A stretch of 52,466 bases of DNA, from assembly GCA_965370045.1 (NCBI GenBank), contig CBDUSI010000014.1, forward strand, positions 1-52,466, written 5' to 3'. Positions 32,992 to 41,267 of the stretch are shown piece after piece. The stretch is from CAZONU01 sp965370045. Lineage in GTDB: Bacteria > Planctomycetota > SZUA-567 > JAKLDR01. The notes beneath the pieces are model-generated. The model saw only the letters and a program-made list of their open reading frames with translations. It had not been told where the DNA came from and made no database searches. Every line of letters begins with the position of its first letter. Positions within the stretch are counted from its first letter, which is position 1. The position numbers were made by a program, and so were the translations under genes.

Positions 32992-34215
32992 GTGGACAAC
33001 TTCGGGGCGGATTTGCTGAGGTCGGTGGCCAGGCTGCGCGACGCGCGCACCCTGCGGGAGTCGAGCTATGACCGGGACGGGGGCAATGCCGACTGGTGGA
33101 TGTTCGACCCCGGCCAGACGCGCGTCCTGGCCGAGCTCGACGGGCCGGGCTGCATAACCCACATCTGGATGGCCCAGACCGCCAAGAGGCTCTTCGGCAC
33201 GGCCAAGGCCGACCCTGACCCCGACTTCTTCCGCAAGGTGCTCATAAAGATGTACTGGGACGGGGAGGCCAAGCCCAGCGTGCTGGTTCCCCTGGGGGAC
33301 TTCTTCTGCCAGGGGCACTCGATAGCCTCGAACTTCTGCTCCCTGCCCTTCTCGGGAAGCACCGTGCAGCACGGCACCTTCGGCGGCGGCGTGGCCCTCA
33401 ACTGCTACCTGCCCATGCCTTTCCAGAAGCGTTGCCGCATCGAGATGGAGAACCAGAACGACGTTCCCCACCGGCAGTACTTCTACATCGACTACGAACT
33501 CTACGACGAGCCGCTGGCCGCCGACATTGCCTATCTGCACGCCCAGTGGCGCCGGGAGAACCCCACCGACGGCTGGGGACATGAGGTGCAGGTCAACACC
33601 CCCGAGGCCAACGTCGCCAACCTGGACGGGAAGGGCAACTACGTGATCCTGGAGGCCGAGGGACGCGGGCACTACATCGGCTGCAACATATCCATCACCA
33701 ACTTCCAGGGCACCTGGTGGGGCGAGGGCGACGACATGATCTGGGTGGACGGCTACAAGTGGCCGCCGGACCTGCACGGCACGGGCAGCGAGGACTACTT
33801 CAGCCAGGCCTGGTGCATGCAGCCCAACGCCTACCCCTTCAGCGGCTCCAGCCTCTGGGAAAAGGACAAGCTCCCCTACCAGACGTGCTACGTCTTCCAT
33901 CTGACCAACCCGGTTCATTTCCGCAAGTCGATCCTGGCGACCATCGAGCACGGCCACGGCAACCACCTGGCCAACGACTACGCCTCCACCGCCTACTGGT
34001 ACCAGCTCGAACCCCACAAGCCCTTCGGGATTCTCCCTGTAGCCAAGCGCCTGCCAGTCCGCACCGACCTGGGCGTCTTGCCGGTCATGCCCGCGCGCGC
34101 GCCGAAAGCGAAACTCAACGCCGAGATGAAGCGCATGAAGAAGCAGGCGGCGCGTAAGGCCGCGGCGCGCAAGCAGGCCGGCGGCAAGCGGAAGGCGCGA
34201 AAGAAGAAGGCGTAG
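32992..34215 (+). CDS. DUF2961/GH172-family glycoside hydrolase-like protein
   Basis: The protein has 407 residues. The start is GTG at 32992, closely preceded by GAGGAGGAG; the frame stays open far upstream only as a shadow of rodA. DUF2961 hallmarks: 'DWWMFDPGQTRVLAELDGPG', 'GCITHIWM', 'VLIKMYWDGEAKPSVLVPLG', 'NCYLPMPFQKRCRIEMENQ', and the strictly conserved 'DLHGTGSEDYFSQAW' whose Glu is the expected catalytic acid. GH172 enzymes act on fructofuranosides and arabinofuranosides. There is no signal peptide, so it may work in the cytoplasm. The last ~35 residues are an unusual Lys/Arg/Ala tail (KQAARKAAARKQ, KRKARKKKA). It has its own promoter and terminator. Confidence 0.88.
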   Translation: MDNFGADLLRSVARLRDARTLRESSYDRDGGNADWWMFDPGQTRVLAELDGPGCITHIWMAQTAKRLFGTAKADPDPDFFRKVLIKMYWDGEAKPSVLVPLGDFFCQGHSIASNFCSLPFSGSTVQHGTFGGGVALNCYLPMPFQKRCRIEMENQNDVPHRQYFYIDYELYDEPLAADIAYLHAQWRRENPTDGWGHEVQVNTPEANVANLDGKGNYVILEAEGRGHYIGCNISITNFQGTWWGEGDDMIWVDGYKWPPDLHGTGSEDYFSQAWCMQPNAYPFSGSSLWEKDKLPYQTCYVFHLTNPVHFRKSILATIEHGHGNHLANDYASTAYWYQLEPHKPFGILPVAKRLPVRTDLGVLPVMPARAPKAKLNAEMKRMKKQAARKAAARKQAGGKRKARKKKA

Positions 34216-34235
34216 CCGTTTCAGCCCGCAAGCCT

Positions 34236-34272
34236 CCGGGAGCCCCGTCCAGTTGGCGCGGCTCCCGGTTTT
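34236..34272 (+). terminator. Rho-independent terminator after the GH172 gene
   Basis: CCGGGAGCC (34236-34244) pairs with GGCTCCCGG (34260-34268), followed by TTTT. Confidence 0.8.
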
Positions 34273-34310
34273 CATTGCGCCCATTCTGCCCGGCGGATAA
34301 CATATCCCCC

Positions 34311-35672
34311 GTGAAGATCGGGATACTCATCATCGGCGCGGGACCGGCCGGGCTGGCCGCTGCGCGGCAGCTGGCTCGAAAGAGCCGCGAAGACTGGCTG
34401 CTCGTCGAGCGCGAGGCGGTGGCCGGCGGGCTGTCGGCCAGCTTTCGCGACGAGGCCGGCTTCACCTGGGACCTCGGCGGCCACGTGGTCCACTCGCACT
34501 ACGCGGCCTTCAGCGAGTTCGTCGACGAGGTCATGGGCGGCGACCTCATCGAGCACCGCCGGCGGGCCTTTATCCGCATCGCCGGGCGCTGGGTGCCATA
34601 TCCTTTTCAGAACAACCTCCACCACCTGCCCGAGAAGCTGCGCGAAGAGTGCGTCGCCGGGATGGTCGCCGCGCGCGAGTCGGGCGCGGACCCCTCCGCG
34701 GCAGCGGACTTCAGCGCGTGGGTGGACGCGGCTTTTGGACGTGGAATCGCCGAGCGCTTCATGCGGCCCTACAACCGCAAGCTGTGGTGTTGCGAACTCG
34801 CCGAGATGTCCGCCTCCTGGGTCGCCGGCCGGGTCAGCCGGCCGGACCTCGACGAGCTTATTGCCAACGTGAAGGCCGGCCGCGACGACGACGGCTACGG
34901 GGCCAACGCCACCTTCACCTTCCCGAAGAGCGGTGGCACCGGCGAGCTCTGGCGCCGCCTGGCCGAGTCTCTGCCGCAAGACAAGCTGCGCTTCGGCGCG
35001 GCGGCGACCGGGCTGGACGTCCAGAAGCGCGCCTGCCGCCTGGCCGACGGGAGCGAGATCGAGTACGGGCACCTGATCTGGACCGCCCCGCTCACCGAGC
35101 TGGTCGGCCTCGCGGGGCTCGCCGAGTTGGAGGCGGTCGCCGGGAAGCTGGAGCACAACTCCGCCGAAATCCTGGGCCTGGGGCTGGCCGGCTCGCCGCC
35201 CGAGTCGGTGCGCGAGAAGAGCTGGATGTATTTCCCCGAGCCGCGCTGTCCCTTCTACCGCGTGACGGTCTTCAGCAACTACTCCCCGGACAACGTGCCC
35301 CATCCGGGGGAGACCTGGTCGCTGATGCTGGAGGTCGCCCGCAAGCCCAACTGGCCCTCGAAACCCGAAGAGCTCTGGTCCAAGGTGACCCAGGCAATCA
35401 GGAGCGAGGGGCTGGTCGCCGCCGAGGCCGGGGTGGTTTCCCGCTGGCACCGGACGCTGAGCTACGCCTACCCGCTGCCCACCGTGGGGCGCGACGCGGC
35501 CCTGGCCGAGATCGTCCCCGCGCTGGAAGAGAAGTCCATCTATCCCCGAGGGCGCTTCGGCGCCTGGCGGTACGAGGTCGGCAACATGGACCACTGCTTC
35601 ATGCAGGGCCTGGAGGTCGTTGGCCGGATTCTCGATGGCGAGCCCGAGCCGGTGCTGGCGGGGAAGGCGTGA
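34311..35672 (+). CDS. FAD-dependent UDP-galactopyranose-mutase-like protein (eukaryotic-type signature)
   Basis: The protein has 453 residues. The start is GTG at 34311, right before the FAD-binding beta strand; GAGPAG lies at residues 9-14 within 'ILIIGAGPAGLAAARQL'. 'FTWDLGGHVVHSHYAAFSEF', 'AGRWVPYPFQNNLHHLPEKL' and 'RPYNRKLWCCELAEMSASWV' resemble UGM and related protoporphyrinogen-oxidase-fold flavoproteins. 'GRFGAWRYEVGNMDHCFMQG' near the end is close to the sequence in fungal and protozoan UDP-galactopyranose mutases. It would interconvert UDP-galactopyranose and UDP-galactofuranose. No clear ribosome site is seen and GATAACAT lies 8-16 nt upstream, so the mRNA may be leaderless. It overlaps the glycosyltransferase by 4 nt. 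Other NAD(P)/FAD amine-oxidoreductases remain possible. Confidence 0.72.
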   Translation: MKIGILIIGAGPAGLAAARQLARKSREDWLLVEREAVAGGLSASFRDEAGFTWDLGGHVVHSHYAAFSEFVDEVMGGDLIEHRRRAFIRIAGRWVPYPFQNNLHHLPEKLREECVAGMVAARESGADPSAAADFSAWVDAAFGRGIAERFMRPYNRKLWCCELAEMSASWVAGRVSRPDLDELIANVKAGRDDDGYGANATFTFPKSGGTGELWRRLAESLPQDKLRFGAAATGLDVQKRACRLADGSEIEYGHLIWTAPLTELVGLAGLAELEAVAGKLEHNSAEILGLGLAGSPPESVREKSWMYFPEPRCPFYRVTVFSNYSPDNVPHPGETWSLMLEVARKPNWPSKPEELWSKVTQAIRSEGLVAAEAGVVSRWHRTLSYAYPLPTVGRDAALAEIVPALEEKSIYPRGRFGAWRYEVGNMDHCFMQGLEVVGRILDGEPEPVLAGKA

Positions 35673-36835
35673 ACCCCGGGAACACCACCGCGGTGATCAC
35701 CGGCGGGCAGGAGTTCTGGGCGCCGGGGTCGAGCCAGGGGCTGCGCATGGCGCTGGCCCTGGGCGCGGTCGGCTGCCAGGTCCTTTATGTTGAGTGCGGC
35801 GGGACCGGCGCGCTCTTCCGCGAGCGGACCGCATCGCTGGATGAGGTCAGCCCCGGCGTTCACGAGCACCCCGAGAAGCCGGGCTTCTTCCTGGCCCGCG
35901 CGTCGCGCCTGCCGGGCGCGCGCCTGTCCTTTCCCAACGCCGCCCGCTACTTCCACTGCCGGTCGGCCTCCCGGAAGGCGGCGGCCTTTCTGGACGCCCG
36001 CGCCGGCGGTCGGGAGGTACTGGCGGTCCACTACGGATGGTTCTTCCCGGAGTTTCTGTCCGGCCGCGAAGGTGTCAGACACGTCTACGAATGTCTCGAC
36101 GACCACACCGCGGCGCTTAACATCCGCGGCAGCGGGTGGCGAAAGCGCTACGTGTGCAAGGTCGAGGACCGCCTGCTGGCCCGCGCGGACCTGACCGCCT
36201 TCTCGAGCCCGATCCTGGCCGAGTCGCGGAGGGAGACGGCCAGGCGCGCCGAGGTCATCCCTCTGGGCGTGGAGGCGGAGCACTTCGCGCGTTCCCCGGA
36301 ACGCGATCCCCACGAAGAGAGAAACATAGGCCGGCCGCGGGTGGGCTTCCTCGGGCAGGTCACCGACCGCGAGGACTGGGGGATGGTCGCTCGCGCCGCG
36401 GGGCTGGCCCCCGAGTGGCAGTGGGTGGCGCTCGGGCCGCAGGGCGAAGTCGAACTGCCCGGCGGCGTTGCCAACCTGCACTTCCCGGGTCCCGCGCCCT
36501 ACGCCGAGCTGCCCGACTGGCTGGGCAACTGGGAGGCGGCCTTCGTGCCCCTGGCCGACAGCGAGTTCAACCGCGCGGCCTGGCCGCTCAAGTTCTACGA
36601 GCTGCTGGCCGCGGGGCTCCCCGTGGCCTCGGCGCCCATCCCGGCGGCGGCGGCGCTGGAAAAGGACACCGGCGGGCTGGTGGTCCCGGCAGCCGGCTGG
36701 GGCGCGGAGGATATGGCGGCGGCGGTGAAGCGCGCGCTGGAACTCCGCGAGCGCGCCCGGGCCGAGGGTCCGGCATTCGCGGCGCGGCACTCCTGGACCG
36801 CGCGCGCCGAGCGCATACTGGAACTGCTGGACTGA
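35669..36835 (+). CDS. GT-B-fold glycosyltransferase (TuaH/GT4-like)
   Basis: The protein has 388 residues. GTG at 35669 overlaps the flavoprotein stop (GTGA). The N-terminal domain has a Gly-rich acceptor-side loop (TGGQEFWAPGSSQGLRMALA) and 'VRHVYECLDDHTAAL', as in TuaH-like transferases. The C-terminal donor domain has 'RPRVGFLGQVTDREDWGMVA', 'LPDWLGNWEAAFVPLADSEF' and 'AAWPLKFYELLAAGLPVASA', where the KxxExLAxGxPV motif binds the nucleotide-sugar. Coupling to a UGM-like gene suggests transfer of galactofuranose to a cell-surface glycan. There is no signal peptide or TM helix, so it is cytoplasmic or peripheral. Confidence 0.82.
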   Translation: MNPGNTTAVITGGQEFWAPGSSQGLRMALALGAVGCQVLYVECGGTGALFRERTASLDEVSPGVHEHPEKPGFFLARASRLPGARLSFPNAARYFHCRSASRKAAAFLDARAGGREVLAVHYGWFFPEFLSGREGVRHVYECLDDHTAALNIRGSGWRKRYVCKVEDRLLARADLTAFSSPILAESRRETARRAEVIPLGVEAEHFARSPERDPHEERNIGRPRVGFLGQVTDREDWGMVARAAGLAPEWQWVALGPQGEVELPGGVANLHFPGPAPYAELPDWLGNWEAAFVPLADSEFNRAAWPLKFYELLAAGLPVASAPIPAAAALEKDTGGLVVPAAGWGAEDMAAAVKRALELRERARAEGPAFAARHSWTARAERILELLD

Positions 36836-36865
36836 AGGGCTGCAATCTTCAGCGCAGGCCGTCGC

Positions 36866-36894
36866 TTGACAGCGCCGTCGGGGTCGCCTACATT
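36866..36894 (+). promoter_or_regulatory. Promoter of the tandem-ACT gene
   Basis: TTGACA (36866-36871), a 17-nt spacer and TACATT (36889-36894), leading to an ATG at 36930 with AAGGGGG just upstream. Confidence 0.7.
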
Positions 36895-36929
36895 CGACGC
36901 TCGGAACGTCTGATCGAAGGGGGCGCCTG

Positions 36930-37328
36930 ATGAAGTTCAGGGTGACCGAAGTCAGCCAGGTGGTTGCGGTAACTCCCAACCGTATTGGCATGAGCGAGGA
37001 GATTTTCGCCAAGCTGTCCTCAGCGGGAATCAACGTGCACAGCCTGTGCGCCTACTCCATGGGTTCCAAGGGCGTATTCATGCTCCAGACCTCCGACGAC
37101 GAGAAGGTCTCCAGGCTGCTGGACAAGAGCAAGCACGACATCTCCATCGAGAACGTCCTCATGGTGATCACCGCGAGCAAGGTGGGCGCCGCCGCGGAGA
37201 TCACCCGCAAGCTGGGCATCGCCGAGGTGGACATAGAGTACATGTACGCTTCCAGCCACGACGAGAGCGACGCGGCCATCGTCCTCAAGTGCCGCGACAA
37301 CGACCGGGCCATCGCGGCGCTGACCTAG
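36930..37328 (+). CDS. Tandem ACT-domain amino-acid-binding protein
   Basis: The protein has 132 residues forming two ACT modules: 'SQVVAVTPNRIGMSEEIFAK' through about 65, then 'ENVLMVITASKVGAAAEITR' to the end. Each has the beta-alpha-beta ligand-binding turn (TPNRIG). There is no enzyme domain, so it is a stand-alone sensor. Its place directly upstream of homoserine dehydrogenase and aspartokinase suggests sensing of an aspartate-family amino acid. It has its own promoter, and the next promoter begins 3 nt after its stop. Confidence 0.85.
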   Translation: MKFRVTEVSQVVAVTPNRIGMSEEIFAKLSSAGINVHSLCAYSMGSKGVFMLQTSDDEKVSRLLDKSKHDISIENVLMVITASKVGAAAEITRKLGIAEVDIEYMYASSHDESDAAIVLKCRDNDRAIAALT

Positions 37329-37330
37329 TT

Positions 37331-37358
37331 TTGACACCCGCTCTCAGTTACCTATAAT
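37331..37358 (+). promoter_or_regulatory. Near-consensus promoter of the hom-lysC-cimA operon
   Basis: TTGACA (37331-37336), a 16-nt spacer and TATAAT (37353-37358): both boxes are perfect, the strongest promoter in the window. Confidence 0.85.
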
Positions 37359-37363
37359 CCGTT

Positions 37364-37401
37364 CTCTCGGGGGCTGCCGGGTGCAGCCCCTTGTCCGAGA
37401 G
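37364..37401 (+). promoter_or_regulatory. 5'-terminal composite stem-loop of the hom mRNA
   Basis: GGGGCTGC (37370-37377) pairs with GCAGCCCC (37383-37390) around a 5-nt loop. Outside it CTCTCG (37364-37369) pairs with CGAGAG (37396-37401), leaving only TTGTC bulged. The structure begins at the predicted transcription start and ends 3 nt before AAGGAGGAG, the ribosome site. Confidence 0.6.
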
Positions 37402-37417
37402 AAGAAGGAGGAGAAGA

Positions 37418-38710
37418 GTGTTCACGGCCAAGGTCGGCCTTATCGGTCTGGGAACCGTGGGAACCGGCGTCGCCCGGCTGCTCACCGAGCGCCGCGCGGA
37501 GATCGCCGCGCGCACCGGCGTGGACCTGGAGCTGGTCGCCGCCGCGGACCTGGAGGAAGACCGCGCCCGGAACCTGGACCTGGCTGAGGGGGTCTTCACG
37601 GCCGACGCCGAGGGCCTGCTGGCCCGCGATGACCTGGACGTGGTCGTCGAACTGATCGGCGGGCTGGAGCCGGCCGGGTCCTTCGTGAAGAAGGCCCTGG
37701 CCGCCGGACTCGGTGTGGTCACCGCCAACAAGCACCTGGTGGCCGAGCGCTTCGGGGAACTGGCCTCCGCGGCGCGAGCCGGCGGCACCGAGCTCTTCTT
37801 CGAGGCCGCGGTGGCCGGGGGCATCCCCTTACTCAAGAGCCTGCGCGAGGGCCTGGCCGCCAACCGGGTCACGGCGGTGACGGGCATCGTCAACGGCACC
37901 TGCAACTACATCCTCACCGAAATGTCCGAGCGAGGCGAGTCCTTCGACCGTATCCTGGCCGCCGCCCAGAAGGCCGGCTACGCCGAGGATCCGCCCACCC
38001 TGGACGTGGCCGGACACGACTCGGCCCACAAGTTGACCATCCTGGCCGCGCTGGCCTTCGGCCAGCTCTTCGAGCTCAAGGACGTCCACGTCGAGGGCAT
38101 CGAGAGGATAACCCCCGCGGACATCCGCTGCGCGGCGGAGATGGGCTTCGTGGTCAAGCTCCTGGCCATCGGCCGGCGGACCGAGGACGGCGTCGAGCTG
38201 CGCGTGCATCCCGGCCTGCTGGAACGCCACCATCCCCTGGCCTCGGTGGAGGGGGTCTTCAACGCCGTGCTGGTCGAGGCGGACACCGCCGGGCGGCTGA
38301 TGTTCTACGGACGCGGCGCGGGGCAGAACCCCACCGCCAGCGCGGTGGTCGCGGACCTCGTCGACGCCGCCCGCTGGCGCGCGCTGCCCGAAGGCTCGCG
38401 CACCCACCGCGGGGCGGAGCTGGAACCCGGCAGGGTGCGGCCCATGGCCGAGACCCGCTCGCGCTACTTCATCCGCTTCAACGTGGCCGACGAGTTCGGG
38501 GTGCTGGGCGCTCTGGCCACCGAACTGGGCCGCCACCAGGTCTCCATCCAGCTGGTCTCCCAGAAGCAGAAACGTCCCGACGGGGTGGTCCCGGTGGTAA
38601 TGCTCACCCACCCCGCGCGGGAAGCCGACTTCCAGGAGGCGATCAAAACCATAGACGCACAGGACTTCGTCCTGGAGCCGACTGCGTTTATCCGCTCGAG
38701 CGTCGAATAG
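37418..38710 (+). CDS. hom: Homoserine dehydrogenase with C-terminal ACT domain
   Basis: The protein has 430 residues. GTG at 37418 is chosen because AAGGAGGAG lies about 5 nt upstream; a GTG-independent extension to 37391 would overlap that site. Rossmann GLGTVGTGV, 'VTANKHLVAERFGELASAAR', 'FEAAVAGGIPLLKSLREGLA', 'GIVNGTCNYILTEMSERGES' and 'AGYAEDPPTLDVAGHDSAHK' are the family signatures, with the catalytic Lys and the substrate-binding Glu/Asp in the last. The ACT domain (about 350-430: 'YFIRFNVADEFGVLGALATE') allows threonine feedback. It reduces aspartate semialdehyde to homoserine. Confidence 0.96.
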   Translation: MFTAKVGLIGLGTVGTGVARLLTERRAEIAARTGVDLELVAAADLEEDRARNLDLAEGVFTADAEGLLARDDLDVVVELIGGLEPAGSFVKKALAAGLGVVTANKHLVAERFGELASAARAGGTELFFEAAVAGGIPLLKSLREGLAANRVTAVTGIVNGTCNYILTEMSERGESFDRILAAAQKAGYAEDPPTLDVAGHDSAHKLTILAALAFGQLFELKDVHVEGIERITPADIRCAAEMGFVVKLLAIGRRTEDGVELRVHPGLLERHHPLASVEGVFNAVLVEADTAGRLMFYGRGAGQNPTASAVVADLVDAARWRALPEGSRTHRGAELEPGRVRPMAETRSRYFIRFNVADEFGVLGALATELGRHQVSIQLVSQKQKRPDGVVPVVMLTHPAREADFQEAIKTIDAQDFVLEPTAFIRSSVE

Positions 38711-38720
38711 AGTGCCGGCC

Positions 38721-39920
38721 ATGAAGCACCTGCTGGTAATCCCCGACGGGTTCGCCGACCATCCCCTGAGCGTGCTCAAGGGCCGCACTCCGATAGAGGC
38801 GGCGGTCACCCCGCAGATGGACGTGCTGGCCCGCGAGGGCCAGGTGGGCCTGTCCGCCAATATCCCCCGGGGCATGGAGTCGGGCTCGGACGTGGCCTGC
38901 ATGAGCCTGATGGGCTACGACCCCAAGAAGTACCACACCGGGCGCGCACCGCTGGAGGCGGTCAGCCTGGGGGTCGAGCTCGGTGACAACCAGGCCGCCT
39001 TCCGGGCCAACCTGGTCACCGTCGCCGAGGGGGTGATGGTCGACTACTCCGCGGGACACGTCAAGAGCGGCGAAGCCGCGATGCTGATGGGAGCACTGCG
39101 CCAGGCCCTGGCCGACGAGCCGGTCACGCTCTACTCCGGGGTCGGTTACAGGAACATCCTGGTCACCGACCACACCGAAAGCCTTCGGGCCAAGACCACC
39201 CCGCCGCACGACTTCACCGGCCGTCCGCTGGAGGGTCACTGGCCCAAGGGACGGGGCGCCGACTTCCTGCGCCACATCATGGACGTATCCGCCGGGGCGC
39301 TGGGCGATCACGAGGTCAACGAGGTCCGCGTCTCGCTGGGCGAGAACCCCGCCAACATGGTCTGGTTGTGGGGTGGGGGCACCCGCCCGGTGCTGCAGAG
39401 CTTCGCCGAAAAGTGGAACGTCTCCGGGGCGATAATCACCGCCGTTGACCTGCTCAGGAGCATCGGCATGCTGGCCGGCTTCGAGATACTCAAGGTCCCG
39501 GGGGCCACCGGATACCTGGACACCGACTACGCCGCCAAGGGCGCCGCCGCCGCCCAGGCCCTGGAGAAACACGATCTGGTAGTGGTCCACGTGGAGGCTC
39601 CCGACGAGGCCGGTCACGGGGGCAAGGCGCTGGCCAAGCTGAAGAGCCTGGAACGCATCGACGCGGAGATCGTCGCGCCGCTGGCGGAACTCGGACGCAG
39701 TCGCGGAGACCTGCGCATAATGATCGCCGCGGACCACGCCACGCCCGTCGAGGTCCGCACTCACACTGCCGAGCCGGTGCCCTTCCTGCTGTGGGGACCG
39801 GGGGTCGAGCCCAACGGCGCCGCGGCCTTCAACGAGACCGCCGCCAAGGGCACCGGGCTGCGCGAGAAGCGCGGGCACCGGCTGATGGCCCGCCTCCTGG
39901 ACCGGGAAGCGCAGGGCTGA
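38721..39920 (+). CDS. Cofactor-independent phosphoglycerate mutase (ApgM) family; proposed homoserine kinase
   Basis: The protein has 399 residues from ATG 38721; a GTG at 38712 would add three residues. Alkaline-phosphatase-superfamily metal motifs: 'LLVIPDGFADHPL', the phosphorylated-Ser region 'GMESGSDVACMSLMGYDPKK', 'VVVHVEAPDEAGHGGKALAK' and 'LRIMIAADHATPVEVRTHTA'. Members located beside hom, lysC or thrC in genomes lacking thrB are annotated as 'proposed homoserine kinase' (TIGR02535). Here it sits between hom and lysC, so phosphorylating homoserine is more likely than acting in glycolysis. It starts 10 nt after hom, with no strong ribosome site. Confidence 0.85.
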   Translation: MKHLLVIPDGFADHPLSVLKGRTPIEAAVTPQMDVLAREGQVGLSANIPRGMESGSDVACMSLMGYDPKKYHTGRAPLEAVSLGVELGDNQAAFRANLVTVAEGVMVDYSAGHVKSGEAAMLMGALRQALADEPVTLYSGVGYRNILVTDHTESLRAKTTPPHDFTGRPLEGHWPKGRGADFLRHIMDVSAGALGDHEVNEVRVSLGENPANMVWLWGGGTRPVLQSFAEKWNVSGAIITAVDLLRSIGMLAGFEILKVPGATGYLDTDYAAKGAAAAQALEKHDLVVVHVEAPDEAGHGGKALAKLKSLERIDAEIVAPLAELGRSRGDLRIMIAADHATPVEVRTHTAEPVPFLLWGPGVEPNGAAAFNETAAKGTGLREKRGHRLMARLLDREAQG

Positions 39921-39923
39921 GCC

Positions 39924-41267
39924 GTGGCCGGGAAGCCGCTGGTCGTCCAGAAGTACGGGGGCACCTCGGTGGCCACCGCCGAGCGCATCCTGCACTGCGC
40001 CCGGCGCACTGCCAAGCTGGTCCGTTCGGGGCACCGCGCGGTGGTGGTGGTCAGCGCCATGGGCGGCGCCACCGACGATCTCATTGCCCTGGCCAAGCAG
40101 GTCAATCCCCGGCCCCCCGAGCGGGAGATGGACATGCTGCTGGCTACCGGCGAGCAGGCCTCCACGGCGCTGTTCAGCATGGCCCTGGAGGGGATGGGCG
40201 TATCCGCCGCGGGCTTCACCGCGCACCAGGTGGGCATCCGTACCGATGGCATCTTCACCCGCGCGCGGATAACCGGGGTGGACGCCGGCCGGCTGCGCCG
40301 CGAGCTGGGCGCGGGAAAGACCTGCGTGGTGGCCGGCTTTCAGGGGATAACTGAAGACCTGGACATCACTACTCTGGGCCGGGGAGCCAGCAACGTCACC
40401 GCGGTGGCCCTCGCCGCGGTGCTCGGCGCGACGCGCTGCGAGATACTCACCGACGTGGACGGGGTCTACACCGCCGACCCCCGGCTGGTGCCCGGCACCC
40501 GGCGCCTGGCGCGCATCAGCCACGAGGAGATAATGGAGCTGGCCAGCATGGGCGCGCGGGTGATGCAGACCCGCACCGTGGAACTCGCCAAGAAGAACAA
40601 CGTGGAGCTGATGATCGGCTCGAGCTTCGTCGAGGGGCCGGGCACGCTGGTGGTCGAGGAGGAGCCCGAAATGGAAGAGGTGGCGGTCAGCGGCCTGGTG
40701 CTCAACGCCGACGAGGCCAAGGTCACCGTCGAGGCGGTCATCGACAGGCCGGGGATGGCCTCGCGGATATTCGAGTTCCTGGCCGAGCGGCACATCAACG
40801 TGGACATGATCGTCCAGAACGTCTCCGGCCAGGCCGGCTGCACCGACGTGACCTTCACGGTGGGCAGGGCGGACCTGGATGCCGCCAAGGACGCGGCCCG
40901 CGCGCTGGTCAGGCAGGGGATAGCCAAGGGGGTCCGCGCCGACGAGAACGTCGCCAAGCTCAGCGCCGTGGGCCTGGGCATGCGCACCCACGCGGGCGTC
41001 GCCGCCAGGATGTTCAGCACCCTGGCCGCGGAGCGGATAAACATCCAGATGATCTCCACCAGCGAGATCAAGATATCGGTGGTGGTCGACGAGGCCGATG
41101 GCCCCCGGGCGGTGCGCGCGCTGCACCGGGCCTTCGACCTGGAAGCGGGGAGAAAAGGCGGGAAGCGGAAGGCAGCCAGCGGCCGCAAGCCCGCCCGAAA
41201 GATTAAGCCTGCCGGCAAGAAGAAGGCAAGCTCGAAGAAGACAACCGGCAGGAGGAAGAAGAGATAA
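39924..41267 (+). CDS. lysC: Aspartokinase with basic C-terminal tail
   Basis: The protein has 447 residues with a GTG start 3 nt after the previous stop. 'VVQKYGGTSVATAERILHCA' is the kinase signature, with 'ATGEQASTALFSMALEGMGV', 'TTLGRGASNVTAVALAAVLG' and 'EILTDVDGVYTADPRLVPGT'. Two ACT domains follow (about 255-400: 'IDRPGMASRIFEFLAERHIN', 'VGLGMRTHAGVAARMFSTLA') for Lys/Thr feedback. The last ~40 residues are a Lys/Arg/Ala-rich tail (KRKAASGRKPARK, KKKASSKKTTGRRKKR) absent from ordinary aspartokinases. It phosphorylates aspartate, the first step towards Lys, Met, Thr and Ile. Confidence 0.96.
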   Translation: MAGKPLVVQKYGGTSVATAERILHCARRTAKLVRSGHRAVVVVSAMGGATDDLIALAKQVNPRPPEREMDMLLATGEQASTALFSMALEGMGVSAAGFTAHQVGIRTDGIFTRARITGVDAGRLRRELGAGKTCVVAGFQGITEDLDITTLGRGASNVTAVALAAVLGATRCEILTDVDGVYTADPRLVPGTRRLARISHEEIMELASMGARVMQTRTVELAKKNNVELMIGSSFVEGPGTLVVEEEPEMEEVAVSGLVLNADEAKVTVEAVIDRPGMASRIFEFLAERHINVDMIVQNVSGQAGCTDVTFTVGRADLDAAKDAARALVRQGIAKGVRADENVAKLSAVGLGMRTHAGVAARMFSTLAAERINIQMISTSEIKISVVVDEADGPRAVRALHRAFDLEAGRKGGKRKAASGRKPARKIKPAGKKKASSKKTTGRRKKR

